NCBI GenBank assembly: GCA_934623575.1 | Contig: CAKTVL010000001.1 | Location: 110,576-174,575, forward strand | DNA length: 64,000 nt | Source: an uncultured Oscillospiraceae bacterium | GTDB taxonomy: Bacteria; Bacillota; Clostridia; Oscillospirales; Oscillospiraceae | Direction of reading: 5' to 3' | Shown here: positions 25,569-34,121 of the stretch, in pieces | Layout: each line of letters begins with the position of its first letter | How positions within the stretch are numbered: position 1 is the first letter of the stretch | The notes under the pieces: model-generated | Told to the model about the DNA's origin: nothing | The model's database searches: none | The model's input: only the letters and a program-made list of their open reading frames with translations | Program-made: the position numbers and the translations under genes

Positions 25569-26355
25569 GGTCGCCATCGTCACCGGCGGCACCTCCGGCA
25601 TCGGGCGGGCCACCGCGCTGGCGCTGAGGGACGCCGGGTACACCGTCTACGAGCTGTCCCGCCGGGCCGAGGGCGTGGAGGGACTGCACCACATCGCCGC
25701 CGACGTGACGGATGAGCAGGCGGTGGATGCCGCCGTGGCGCAGGTCATGGCGGCGGAGGGCCACATCGACGTGCTGGTGAACAACGCCGGCTTCGGCATC
25801 TCCGGCGCCGTGGAGTTCACGGAGACGGCGGAGGCCAAGAAGCTGTTCGACGTGAACTTCTTCGGCATGGTGAACATGAACCGCGCCGTGGTGCCCCTGA
25901 TGCGGCAGGCGGGCCGGGGCCGCATCGTGAACCTCAGCTCCGTGGCCGCGGCGGTGCCCATCCCCTTCCAGACGTACTACTCCGCCACCAAGGCCGCCGT
26001 CAATGCCTATACCATGGCGCTGTCCAACGAGCTGCGGCCCTTCGGCGTGACGGTGTGCGCCGTGATGCCGGGGGACATCCACACCGGCTTTACCGCCGCC
26101 CGGCGGAAGGTCAGCCAGGGTGACGACATCTACCAGGGCCGCATCAGCCGCTCCGTCCAGCGCATGGAGCACGACGAGGAGACCGGCATGGACCCCGCCA
26201 AGGCCGGCGCGTATATCGCCAGGGTGGCCATGCGGGAGGGCAGCCGCCACCCGCTGTACGCCATCCGGTTTGACTACAAGTTCTTCGCGTTTTTGGCCAA
26301 GGTGCTGCCCGCCCGCTTCCTGAACTGGCTGATCTACTGTCTGTACGGCAAATGA
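25561..26355 (+). CDS. Short-chain dehydrogenase/reductase coupled to the alpha-oxoamine synthase
   Basis: A 264-aa classical SDR: cofactor loop TGGTSGIG at residues 8-15, NNAG, the catalytic serine in NLSS, and the YxxxK motif YYSATK. The C-terminal LAKVLPARFLNWLIYCLYG is hydrophobic and may touch the membrane, as in lipid-modifying SDRs such as 3-ketosphinganine reductase. The GTG start overlaps the preceding gene by 8 nt with GGGAGG upstream, so translation is coupled. I infer that it reduces the 3-keto product of the synthase; the exact substrate is unknown. Confidence 0.88.
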   Translation: MSKVAIVTGGTSGIGRATALALRDAGYTVYELSRRAEGVEGLHHIAADVTDEQAVDAAVAQVMAAEGHIDVLVNNAGFGISGAVEFTETAEAKKLFDVNFFGMVNMNRAVVPLMRQAGRGRIVNLSSVAAAVPIPFQTYYSATKAAVNAYTMALSNELRPFGVTVCAVMPGDIHTGFTAARRKVSQGDDIYQGRISRSVQRMEHDEETGMDPAKAGAYIARVAMREGSRHPLYAIRFDYKFFAFLAKVLPARFLNWLIYCLYGK

Positions 26356-26390
26356 GTGCAGCCGCCGGGAACGGCAGCTATACAAAGAAT

Positions 26391-26426
26391 ACAAGGGCGC
26401 GTACCTTACCAGGTACGCGCCCTTGT
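26391..26426. terminator. Bidirectional hairpin terminator SDR / proC
   Basis: CAAGGGCGCGTACCT / AGGTACGCGCCCTTG: perfect 15-bp stem with a 4-nt loop, between convergent genes. Confidence 0.85.
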
Positions 26427-26439
26427 CGTATCATAGACC

Positions 26440-27237
26440 TTATTTTTTCAGTGCCAGCGTTTTTTCGTATGCGGCGATGACGGCGTTCATGGCGGCGGCG
26501 CGGAAGCCGCCCTCCTCCAGCGCCCGGACGCCGGCGATGGTGGTGCCGCCGGGGGAGCAGATCTCGTCCTTCATCTTGCCGAAGGGCTTGCCGCTGTCCA
26601 GCGCCAGCTGGGCCGCGCCCAGCAGCATCTGGGCGGCGAAGGTGTTGGCCTTGTCCCGGGGCAGGCCGCAGGTCACCGCGCCGTCGGCCAGGGCCTCCAT
26701 GAACAGGCAGGCGAACGCGCCGCCGCAGCCGGCCACGGCGCTGCCCGCGTCGATCAGGCCCTCCGACAGCTGCTCCAGCCGTCCGGAGGCGCGCATGGCG
26801 TCCAGAAAGCAGCTCAGCTGCGGCTGGGTCACCAGCGCGTTGGCGTCGTACAGCGTCAGCCCCGCGCCCACGGCGCAGGCGGTGTTGGGCATGATGCGGA
26901 GCACCGGGCAGCCGGGCGCGGCCTGCTCCAGGTCCGCGATGGTCACCCCCGCCGCCATGGACACCAGCACCGGCTTGTCCGCGCGCTGGGCCAGCGTGGG
27001 CGCCAGCTGCGCCAGCACCCCGGCGATCAGGTTGGGCTTGACGCCCAGGAACACATAGTCGCAGGTCGCCGCGATGTGGGCCGCAGTGTCCGGCCTGGCC
27101 CCCAGCTCCGCCGCCAGGGCCTCCGCCTTGGCCGCGGTGCGGTTGTTGAGATATACATCCGCCGGGGAAACGCTCCTGACCAGCGCCCGGGCCAGCGCGC
27201 CGCCCATATTGCCGGTGCCGATAAATCCGTATGTCAT
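26440..27237 (-). CDS. proC: Pyrroline-5-carboxylate reductase
   Basis: A 265-aa enzyme for the last step of proline synthesis, NAD(P)H-dependent. The Rossmann motif GFIGTGNMGGALARAL is at the N terminus, VKP follows in FLGVKPNLI, then PNTACAVGAG, and the C-terminal signature GKPFGKMKDEICSPGGTTIAGVRALEEGGFRAAAMNAV. TGAGGTG precedes the ATG at 27237. Monocistronic. Confidence 0.95.
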   Translation of the reverse strand: MTYGFIGTGNMGGALARALVRSVSPADVYLNNRTAAKAEALAAELGARPDTAAHIAATCDYVFLGVKPNLIAGVLAQLAPTLAQRADKPVLVSMAAGVTIADLEQAAPGCPVLRIMPNTACAVGAGLTLYDANALVTQPQLSCFLDAMRASGRLEQLSEGLIDAGSAVAGCGGAFACLFMEALADGAVTCGLPRDKANTFAAQMLLGAAQLALDSGKPFGKMKDEICSPGGTTIAGVRALEEGGFRAAAMNAVIAAYEKTLALKK

Positions 27238-27330
27238 GGCAAAACACCTCATTTTCACAGTTTTGTCTATTATAATGCCTTCCGGACCATCCTGCAACCG
27301 GAAATTGTCCCCCATACAACACATACCACG

Positions 27331-27363
27331 CAAAAAGGACCGCCTTGGGCGGTCCTTTTTGTA
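27331..27363. terminator. Terminator of the buk-iorA-iorB operon
   Basis: AAAAAGGACCGCC / GGCGGTCCTTTTT stem with a 4-nt loop, at the 3' end of iorB. Confidence 0.88.
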
Positions 27364-27371
27364 AAGTCGGT

Positions 27372-27959
27372 TTACCTGGCGGCCTTGGCGGCCTCGCGGC
27401 CGGCGCGGAAGGCCTTCAGGTTCAGCTCCTTGACCTTGGCGGGCACCGTCTCGGCCACCACCTGCTCCCAGTCGATCTCCGGGCAGCCCAGAGAGTCGCA
27501 CATAGCACCGAACAGCACCACGTTCATGCACTTGGGATTGCCCAGCTCCAGCGCGATGTCGCTGGCGGGCACGGCAATGGTCTTGAAGTGCTTCTGCATG
27601 GCCTCGATGCAGCCGGCGGGGTACTCCTCCTGGCCGGCGGCAATGGTGGTGGACTTGATGGCGTAGTCGTTGATGACGGCCACGCCGTCGGGGTTCATGA
27701 ACTCCGCGTAGCGGACGGCCTCCATCTTCTCCAGCGCCACCATGATGTCGGCCTCGCCCTTGCCGAACACCGGGCCGTAGACCTTCTTGCCCCAGCGGAC
27801 CTGGGTGGAGACGCTGCCGCCGCGCTGGGCCATACCGTGGACCTCGCTCTGCTTGACATCGTAGCCGGCCTTCATAAAGCCGTTGGACATGATCTTGGAG
27901 ATCAGGATGGCGCCCTGACCACCCACGCCCACCAACAGGCAGCTTTTCACATCGTTCAT
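27372..27959 (-). CDS. iorB: Indolepyruvate:ferredoxin oxidoreductase beta subunit
   Basis: A 195-aa gamma-type domain of 2-oxoacid:ferredoxin oxidoreductases. It starts NDVKSCLLVGVGGQGAILISKIM, typical of IorB, and carries EVHGMAQRGGSVSTQVRWG. With IorA it oxidatively decarboxylates aryl pyruvates to aryl-acetyl-CoA and reduces ferredoxin. AAGGAGGAG lies ahead of the ATG. The iorA stop is one base before the start, so the subunits are coupled. Confidence 0.94.
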   Translation of the reverse strand: MNDVKSCLLVGVGGQGAILISKIMSNGFMKAGYDVKQSEVHGMAQRGGSVSTQVRWGKKVYGPVFGKGEADIMVALEKMEAVRYAEFMNPDGVAVINDYAIKSTTIAAGQEEYPAGCIEAMQKHFKTIAVPASDIALELGNPKCMNVVLFGAMCDSLGCPEIDWEQVVAETVPAKVKELNLKAFRAGREAAKAAR

Positions 27960-27960
27960 G

Positions 27961-29736
27961 TTACTTCTCCTCCTTCTCAATGGCGTCAAACGGGCAGGCC
28001 TGGGCGCAGACGGTGCAGCCCACGCACTGGGTGCGGTCGATGAACGCCTTGCCGTTCTCCATGGAGATGGCCGGGCAGCCCACCTTCAGGCAGCTCTTGC
28101 AGCTCCTGCACTTGTCGGTATTGACCACGCACATACCCAAATTCTGCTTGATGCGCTTGATCAGCAGGCAGGGACGGCGGGTGACGATGGCTGGGTGCTT
28201 GCCCTCGTTCAGGGCGGCCACTGCCTCGTCCACGGTCTTTTTCATGGCGGTCAGATCCTGGGGATCCACCGTGAAGATGGGGGCGAAGCCGTAGGCCTCG
28301 AACACCTTCTCCACGCTGATCATGGGGGCCTCCTGGCCCATCAGCGTATAGCCGGTGCCGGGGTTCTCCTGGTGGCCGGTCATGCCGGTGATGCGGTTGT
28401 CCAGCACGCAGGGGATCATGCGGCCGTTGTTGTAGATGATCTCCGCCGCGCCGGTCATGCCGCTGTGGAAGAACGTGGAGTCGCCCATGACGCCGAACAC
28501 CACCTTGTCGGTGACGCCCTCCCGCTGGAAGGACTTGGCCATGCCCATGCCGGCGGAGAAGCCGCCGCCCATGCAGATGCACACGTCCATGCAGTTCAGC
28601 GGCGGCGCAAAGCCCAGCGTGTAGCAGCCGATATCGCCGGTGACCACATAGTTCTTGTTCTTGGACAGGGTGTAGAAGAAGCCGCGGTGGGGGCAGCCGG
28701 GACACAGGGCGGGAGGGCGCTTGGCCACCTGCACGTCGGGGATGGTCTTATAGTCGGGCTTGATGCCCAGCACACGCTCCCGCAGAAGTTGGGTGTTCAG
28801 CTCGTACAGCTTGCCGGTCAGCTCCTTGCCGACGCAGTCGATGCCGGCGGCCTTGATCTCGTCCTCCATGAAGGGATCCAGCTCCTCAATGACGTACAGC
28901 TTCTCCACCTTCTCGGCGAAGCTGCGGATCAGCTCCATGGGCAGGGGATAGGTCAGACCCAGCTTCAGGAAGGATGTACCCTCGGGGAACACCTCCTTGG
29001 CGTACTGGTAGCTGATGGACGCGGTGACGACGCCAACCTTGCCGTCGCCCAGCTCCATCTTGTTCAGACCGTTCTCCAGTGCGCGGGTGCAGCCGTACTC
29101 CGCCAGCTTCACCAGACGCTCCTCCACGATGGGGTGGTTCAGGTAGGCGTTGGCGGGGGCGCAGATGTACTTGCGGGTGTTCCGGGCGTAGGCGGGGGCG
29201 GTGTGCTCCACACGCTCGCCGAACTCCACCAGACCCTTGCTGTGACAGACGCGGGTGGTGGTGCGGTACAGCACCGGGGTGTCGAACTCCTCGGAGATCT
29301 CGCAGGCCAGCCGGACGAAATCCTTGCACTCCTGGGCGTCGCTGGGCTCCACCATGGCGATCTTGGCGGCCCGGGCATAGTGGCGGTTGTCCTGCTCATT
29401 CTGGGAGGAGTGGCAGGAGGGGTCGTCGGCGGTGACCACGACGTACGCGCCGTTGACGCCCATGTACCCGGCGGTGAACAGTGGGTCGGCGGCCACGTTC
29501 AAGCCCACCATCTTCATGGTGCAGAAGGCGCGGGAGCCGGCCACGGACGCGCCGTAGGCCACCTCGGTGGCCACCTTCTCGTTGGGAGCCCACTCGCAGT
29601 ACACATCCTGACCGTACTGGGGCAGGTTTTCCAGGATCTCGGTGCTGGGCGTTCCGGGATACGCGGAACAGACCTTGATACCGGCTTCGTAGACGCCGCG
29701 GGCGGTAGCTTCGTTACCGGACATCAGATGTTTCAT
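27961..29736 (-). CDS. iorA: Indolepyruvate:ferredoxin oxidoreductase alpha subunit
   Basis: A 591-aa catalytic subunit. Order: pyrimidine-binding domain (KVCSAYPGTPSTEILENLPQYG; EWAPNEKVATEVAYGAS), TPP domain with GDIGCYTLGFAPPLN and the GDSTFFHSG site, then a C-terminal ferredoxin domain with CRSCKSCLKVGCP and CVGCTVCAQACP for two [4Fe-4S] clusters. It acts on indole-, phenyl- or hydroxyphenylpyruvate. AAAGGTGG precedes the ATG at 29736. Middle gene of buk-iorA-iorB. Confidence 0.95.
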   Translation of the reverse strand: MKHLMSGNEATARGVYEAGIKVCSAYPGTPSTEILENLPQYGQDVYCEWAPNEKVATEVAYGASVAGSRAFCTMKMVGLNVAADPLFTAGYMGVNGAYVVVTADDPSCHSSQNEQDNRHYARAAKIAMVEPSDAQECKDFVRLACEISEEFDTPVLYRTTTRVCHSKGLVEFGERVEHTAPAYARNTRKYICAPANAYLNHPIVEERLVKLAEYGCTRALENGLNKMELGDGKVGVVTASISYQYAKEVFPEGTSFLKLGLTYPLPMELIRSFAEKVEKLYVIEELDPFMEDEIKAAGIDCVGKELTGKLYELNTQLLRERVLGIKPDYKTIPDVQVAKRPPALCPGCPHRGFFYTLSKNKNYVVTGDIGCYTLGFAPPLNCMDVCICMGGGFSAGMGMAKSFQREGVTDKVVFGVMGDSTFFHSGMTGAAEIIYNNGRMIPCVLDNRITGMTGHQENPGTGYTLMGQEAPMISVEKVFEAYGFAPIFTVDPQDLTAMKKTVDEAVAALNEGKHPAIVTRRPCLLIKRIKQNLGMCVVNTDKCRSCKSCLKVGCPAISMENGKAFIDRTQCVGCTVCAQACPFDAIEKEEK

Positions 29737-29792
29737 AGCAAATTCCACCTTTCTTGTCGTTTCCTCTATCATTTCTCTTTCAAATTGACCCC

Positions 29793-30848
29793 TTAATAAA
29801 TGCCGGCCTCCTGCTCACCGCGCATGACCCGCAGCGCACCCTCGGCCAGGGAGCGCATCTCCTCCTCGCCGGGCAGGCGGATGATGGGCGCAAGCTTGCC
29901 CACATAGGCGGTGATGTCGTCGCAGAAGAACTCCTCATAGGCCATGCCGGCGGTGTAGACGATGGCGTCCACGTCGAAGTGCAGCACGGCGGCCATGGCG
30001 CCGATGTCCTTGGCCAGCTGGTAGACCAGTGCCTGATAGGCCTCCACAGCCTTGGCGTCGCCCTCCAGCACCTTGGCGCAGACCACGCGGAAATCCGTGG
30101 TGCCCAGATAAGAGAACATGCCGGCCCGGCGGCCGAAGGTTCGCTTGACCTCGTCCTTAGTCTTGCCGGAGAAGCAGTAGTTGATCAGCTGGTTCACCGG
30201 CAGGCCGCCGGCGCGGTCCATGCCCATGGAGCCCTCGTCCTTGACATTGCACACGTCCACCACGCGGCCATGCTGGTGGGCGCCCACGCTGACGCCGCCG
30301 CCCAGATGGCAGACGATGAGGTTCACGTCCTCGTACCTTTTGCCCAGCTGCGCGGCGGCCTTGCGGCCCACCGCCTTGTGGTTCAGGGCGTGGAACTGAC
30401 ACAGCCGCCGGAACTCGGCAAAGCCGGTGTAGTGGGCCACCTCGGTCATCTCGTCCACGCAGACCGGGTCCACGAAGAAGGCGGGGATGCCCACCATGTC
30501 CCCCAGCTTGCGGGCCAGATACGCGCCCAGGTTGGAGGGGTGCTCGCCGTAGGGCGCGGCCTCCACATCGGCCATGACCTTGTCATTGACGGCGTAGGTG
30601 CCGGAGGGGATGGCGCGGTACAGCCCGCCGCGGCCGCAGACCGCGGCAAAATCGGACAGCTGGTATCCAGCGTCGCCGATGGCCTTGAGAATGGCCGCCT
30701 TGCGATAGTCCGCCTGGTCGATGACCCGGGGGAACCGGTCCAACTCCTCGGCGGAGTGGTCGATGGTGACCTTGAACAGCTGCTCCTCGTCCTCAAACAC
30801 CGCGATCTTGGTGGAGGTAGCGCCGGGATTTATGATCAGAAGCTTCAT
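29793..30848 (-). CDS. buk: Butyrate kinase (or branched/aryl acid kinase)
   Basis: A 351-aa ASKHA-fold acid kinase. It begins LLIINPGATSTKIAVF and has VCGRGGLYRAIPSGTYAVND, HALNHKAVGRKAA, CHLGGGVSVGAHQHGRVVDV and FGRRAGMFSYLGTTDFR. It converts acyl phosphate and ADP into acid and ATP. Position as first gene before iorAB suggests that it conserves energy from the acyl-CoA made by IOR (aryl or branched acids) as well as or instead of butyrate; a phosphotransacylase is not in the window. GAAGGAGAG is upstream. Confidence 0.92.
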   Translation of the reverse strand: MKLLIINPGATSTKIAVFEDEEQLFKVTIDHSAEELDRFPRVIDQADYRKAAILKAIGDAGYQLSDFAAVCGRGGLYRAIPSGTYAVNDKVMADVEAAPYGEHPSNLGAYLARKLGDMVGIPAFFVDPVCVDEMTEVAHYTGFAEFRRLCQFHALNHKAVGRKAAAQLGKRYEDVNLIVCHLGGGVSVGAHQHGRVVDVCNVKDEGSMGMDRAGGLPVNQLINYCFSGKTKDEVKRTFGRRAGMFSYLGTTDFRVVCAKVLEGDAKAVEAYQALVYQLAKDIGAMAAVLHFDVDAIVYTAGMAYEEFFCDDITAYVGKLAPIIRLPGEEEMRSLAEGALRVMRGEQEAGIY

Positions 30849-30894
30849 AGTTTCTCTCCTTCTGTCCGTATTCGCAAAATCATTCGCCAAATAT

Positions 30895-30912
30895 TTCACC
30901 GAATGCTTCGGT
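30895..30912. promoter_or_regulatory. Candidate TetR operator at the buk promoter
   Basis: ACCGAA-TGC-TTCGGT inverted repeat just downstream of the -10, containing TTCACCGAA. The inverse complement TTCGGTGAA recurs at 31677-31685, upstream of the adjacent tetR gene. Confidence 0.6.
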
Positions 30913-30923
30913 ATCCTTACTGT

Positions 30924-30952
30924 ATTATGGCACCGCCGGGCCGGGATGTCAA
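30924..30952 (-). promoter_or_regulatory. Promoter of the buk-iorA-iorB operon
   Basis: TTGACA, 17-nt spacer, CATAAT on the minus strand, about 75 nt upstream of the buk ATG. Confidence 0.8.
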
Positions 30953-31047
30953 CGGTCTTTCACGCATTTTTTCAAACTTGGCGTTCCGCACAAAAAATCA
31001 CCGCGAACGCTGTTGAAAACAACGTTCGCGGCGTGGGTATCCGGTAT

Positions 31048-31659
31048 TCAGTCCTCCTCGTGCCGCCAGCCCAGCAGCAGCGCCTCCGCCATGCGGCGGC
31101 CCCGGCGGGGCAGGTCAAAGGAGCCCTCATAAATACGCCATTCCAGCAGCATGCCCCGGTGCAGGGCCACCAGGTCCGCCACCAGTTCCTCCCGGTCGCG
31201 GGTGGGATGGATGGACTTCTCCTCCCGGCAGCCGTCCACCAGCTCCCGCAGCACGCGGAAATACACGCGCTTTTCGTTGTCCCGCAGGATGCCCTGCTGG
31301 GGGTAGCGGATGCCGTGGATAAAGCTGCGGTACAGGGACGGGTCCTCGGCGCTGATGACCAGCGCCTGCCCCACGAAGTCCAGCAGCTTGTCCCGCCAGG
31401 AGTTGGCCTCGTCGGCCAGATAGCCCGCCTCCAGCACCTGGTACTGGGCGTCCACACTGCTGGTCACCTGAATGACCAGCTCGTCCTTGCTCTTGAAATA
31501 GTGATAGATATTGCCCACCGAGCAGCCGGACGCCTGGGCGATCTGCTCCACGGAGACATTTTCAAACCCCTCCCGGTCAAAAAGCTCCAGCGCCACGTTC
31601 TGTATGCGGCTGCGCATCTCCATCGCCTGCTTTTTTCGGGGGGTAAGCTCCTTTTTCAT
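31048..31659 (-). CDS. TetR/AcrR family regulator
   Basis: A 203-aa repressor: N-terminal helix-turn-helix (IQNVALELFDREGFENVSVEQIAQASGCSVGNIYHYFKSKDEL, residues 19-62) and a helical ligand-binding domain. It lies directly upstream of buk-iorA-iorB on the same strand. The sequence TTCGGTGAA upstream of this gene is also found inverted in the buk promoter, so it probably regulates both itself and the operon. The inducer could be an aryl or branched acyl-CoA, by inference. Confidence 0.9.
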   Translation of the reverse strand: MKKELTPRKKQAMEMRSRIQNVALELFDREGFENVSVEQIAQASGCSVGNIYHYFKSKDELVIQVTSSVDAQYQVLEAGYLADEANSWRDKLLDFVGQALVISAEDPSLYRSFIHGIRYPQQGILRDNEKRVYFRVLRELVDGCREEKSIHPTRDREELVADLVALHRGMLLEWRIYEGSFDLPRRGRRMAEALLLGWRHEED

Positions 31660-31676
31660 TAGGTATCAAGCACTCC

Positions 31677-31687
31677 TTCGGTGAATG
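31677..31687. promoter_or_regulatory. Candidate TetR autoregulatory site
   Basis: TTCGGTGAATG, the same core as at the buk promoter in inverse orientation, 18 nt upstream of the tetR start. Confidence 0.5.
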
Positions 31688-31720
31688 TTTTCCTTATCAT
31701 AACAATTTTCTTACGGCAGG

Positions 31721-31795
31721 TCAAGAGCCTCGTTGCGCGGCGGCGTCCGCGCGGACGTCGCCGTAGTATTTTGTCAGATGCTCCACTTGGATCAT
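31721..31795 (-). pseudogene. N-terminal remnant of an ABC transporter ATPase
   Basis: A 24-codon frame beginning MIQVEHLTKYYGDVRA, the stereotyped first strand of ABC ATPases, with GGGAGG 8 nt upstream. After about 16 residues the sequence stops matching and ends at TGA. The Walker A and everything after it are gone. It lies between the tetR gene and a nitroreductase remnant. Confidence 0.65.
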
Positions 31796-31942
31796 GGGTA
31801 CACCTCCCGTTCAGGATGCGGGTATTGTACGACGCGGCGCTGAAACGGTGATGAAAGCGCATGTGGACAAATTGTGAATTGCGCGGAGGAAATGGTCTCG
31901 ATTTTCTTTCCCATTGCGCATTTTGCCGCGGGGTGTGGTATA

Positions 31943-32260
31943 ATGGTCCAAACGATTGAACGAAGCGGGGTGAAGAACTACATCGCGCTGGGCTATGGGC
32001 AGACGCAGGGCGTGCCCCACAGCAGCAAGGCCGCTGCGGCGGTGAGCGCCCCCGCCGACGCCCCGGCGTGGTTCCGCGCCGGCGTGGAGGCGGCGCTGCT
32101 GGCCCCCACCGCCATGAACCAGCAGAAGTTCTTTCTGGAGTGCGACGGCGGCACCGTCCGCGCCAAGGCGGGCTCCGGGTTCTACACCAAGGTGGACCTG
32201 GGCATCGTGAAATATCACTTTGAGCTGGGCGCAGGGAAAGAAAATTTCACCTGGCGGTAA
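31943..32260 (+). pseudogene. C-terminal half of a nitroreductase-family protein
   Basis: The frame encodes ALGYGQTQGVPHSSK, then PAWFRAGVEAALLAPTAMNQQKFFLE, then GFYTKVDLGIVKYHFELGAG, which is the C-terminal part of TM1586-type nitroreductases. The FMN-binding N-terminal half is missing: upstream sequence in the same frame reads unlike the family and no ribosome binding site is seen at the available ATGs (31874, 31943). A terminator follows, so the 3' end is original. Confidence 0.7.
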
Positions 32261-32271
32261 GCATTTTGTAT

Positions 32272-32306
32272 GAAAGGGAGCACCCGGTCAGGGTGCTCCC
32301 TTTCAA
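32272..32306 (+). terminator. Terminator after nitroreductase remnant
   Basis: GAAAGGGAGCACCC / GGGTGCTCCCTTTC perfect stem with a short loop. Confidence 0.8.
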
Positions 32307-32433
32307 TTGGCGCGCGGCGAGGTGGTTGGGTGGGCGCGGCCGCTCTGCGCCGCAAGGCATCGCCGCATGAGGCGAGAATTTTTTGCCGGGTGCGCGGCGC
32401 ATCGGCAAATGCAGGCAAAAGGGGCATTTCCCC

Positions 32434-32462
32434 TTGCGCCGGGGCGGCGGGCGGCGTATAAT
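32434..32462 (+). promoter_or_regulatory. Promoter of the HerA-like ATPase gene
   Basis: TTGCGC, 17-nt spacer, TATAAT, 40 nt upstream of the ATG at 32502. Confidence 0.65.
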
Positions 32463-32501
32463 GGCGGGGAAAAGCAACAATAGATAACGGAGGACGGCAA
32501 T

Positions 32502-34088
32502 ATGTACCAAAACGGCAGGATCTATATGGGTCTGGCAGCCGACCAGCCGGTGGAGCTGGCACTGAACATGTGCAACCGGCACGGTCTGATCGCCGGCGCC
32601 AGCGGCACCGGCAAGACCATCACCATGAAGGTGATGGCCGAGTCCCTCTCCGACGCGGGGGTGCCCGTGTTTCTGTGCGACGTCAAGGGCGACGTGGCCG
32701 GTATCTGCGCCCCGGGCGTCAGCAGCGAGGGCATGGAGAAGCGCATCGACAAATTCGGCATCCGCGGCAGCTTTGCCTATCGTGGCTACCCCACCGCCTT
32801 CTGGGACATCTATCAGGAGGGCGGCCACGCCGTTCGCGCCAGCGTGAGCGACATGGGGCCGGAGCTGCTGAGCCGCATCCTCGGGCTGACCGCGGCCCAG
32901 GAGGGCATTCTGCATATCGTGTTCCGCATCGCCGACGACAAGGGGCTGCTGCTCATCGACCTGAAGGACCTGCGGGCCATGCTGACCTACGTCAACGAGC
33001 ACCGGGCGGAATATATGATGACCTACGGCAACATCACGCCCCAGTCGGTGGCCGCCATCCTGCGGGCGCTGCTGCCCCTGGAGCAGCAGGGCGGCGAGCT
33101 GTTCTTCGGCGAGCCGGCCCTGGACATCCACGACTGGATGCGCACCGACGCCGACGGCCGCGGCATGGTCAACGTGCTGGACTGCGTCCGGCTGGTGCAG
33201 AGCCCCACGCTGTACGCCAGTTTCCTGCTGTGGATGCTGTCTGAGCTGTTCGAGAGCCTGCCGGAGGCCGGCGACCTGGACAAGCCCAAGCTGGTGTTTT
33301 TCTTCGACGAGGCGCACCTGCTGTTCCGGGACACCCCCGCCGTGCTGGTGCAGAAGATCGAGCAGACCGTCAAGCTCATCCGCTCCAAGGGCGTGGGCGT
33401 GTACTTTGTGACCCAGAGCCCCAGCGACATCCCCGACAGCGTGCTGGCGCAGCTGTCCAACCGGGTACAGCACGCCCTGCGGGCCTATACCCCCACCGAG
33501 CTGAAGGCCGTCCGCGTGGCCGCCCAGGCCTTCCGCGCCAACCCCGCCTTCCAGGCGGAGGACGCCATCATGGAGCTGGGCGTGGGCGAGGCGCTGACCT
33601 CCTTCCTGGACAGCGACGGCGTGCCCGCCATGGTGCAGCGCACCAGGATCATCTGCCCCCAGAGCCTGATGGCCGCGCCGGAGCCCATGGTCCGGGCCAA
33701 GGTGCTCATGCGGGACGGCATGGAGAAATACGACGACGCGGTGGACGAGATCTCCGCCTATGAGGTGCTGACGGAGGAAGCCCAACAGGCGGAGCGGGCC
33801 AAGCAGGAGGAGGCGGACCGGGCCGCCCGGAGAAAAGCGGAGGCCGAGGCGGAGAAGCAGCGGCTGAAGGAGGCGGCCGCCGCGGAGAAGCGCCGCCAGA
33901 AGCTGGAGGACGACGAACGCAAGCGGCAGCTGAAGCTGGAGGACGAGGAGCGCAAACGCCGCCAGAAGCTGGAGGACGAGGAGCGCCGCAAGGCTGAGCG
34001 CCGCCAGGCAAAGATCGAGTCCCAGCTGATCTCCGCCGGCGGGCAGATCCTCAAGCGCGGGCTGATGGGCGTGCTGAAGCGCCGCTGA
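32502..34088 (+). CDS. DUF853/HerA-like helicase-type ATPase with coiled-coil tail
   Basis: A 528-aa P-loop ATPase of the HerA-like DUF853 family. Walker A is GASGTGKTITM near residues 32-42. Walker B is LVFFFDEAHLLF near 263-274, and VYFVTQSPSDIPDSVLAQLSNRVQHALRAYTP is the characteristic following segment. From about residue 430 the chain is a highly charged Lys/Glu/Arg/Ala coiled coil. Family members are hexameric motor-like ATPases of unclear substrate. AACGGAGG precedes the ATG. No NurA-type nuclease partner is present; the next gene is a small zinc-ribbon protein. Confidence 0.88.
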   Translation: MYQNGRIYMGLAADQPVELALNMCNRHGLIAGASGTGKTITMKVMAESLSDAGVPVFLCDVKGDVAGICAPGVSSEGMEKRIDKFGIRGSFAYRGYPTAFWDIYQEGGHAVRASVSDMGPELLSRILGLTAAQEGILHIVFRIADDKGLLLIDLKDLRAMLTYVNEHRAEYMMTYGNITPQSVAAILRALLPLEQQGGELFFGEPALDIHDWMRTDADGRGMVNVLDCVRLVQSPTLYASFLLWMLSELFESLPEAGDLDKPKLVFFFDEAHLLFRDTPAVLVQKIEQTVKLIRSKGVGVYFVTQSPSDIPDSVLAQLSNRVQHALRAYTPTELKAVRVAAQAFRANPAFQAEDAIMELGVGEALTSFLDSDGVPAMVQRTRIICPQSLMAAPEPMVRAKVLMRDGMEKYDDAVDEISAYEVLTEEAQQAERAKQEEADRAARRKAEAEAEKQRLKEAAAAEKRRQKLEDDERKRQLKLEDEERKRRQKLEDEERRKAERRQAKIESQLISAGGQILKRGLMGVLKRR

Positions 34089-34121
34089 GCCGAACACATC
34101 ACAGACACAGGAGGTCATCAC

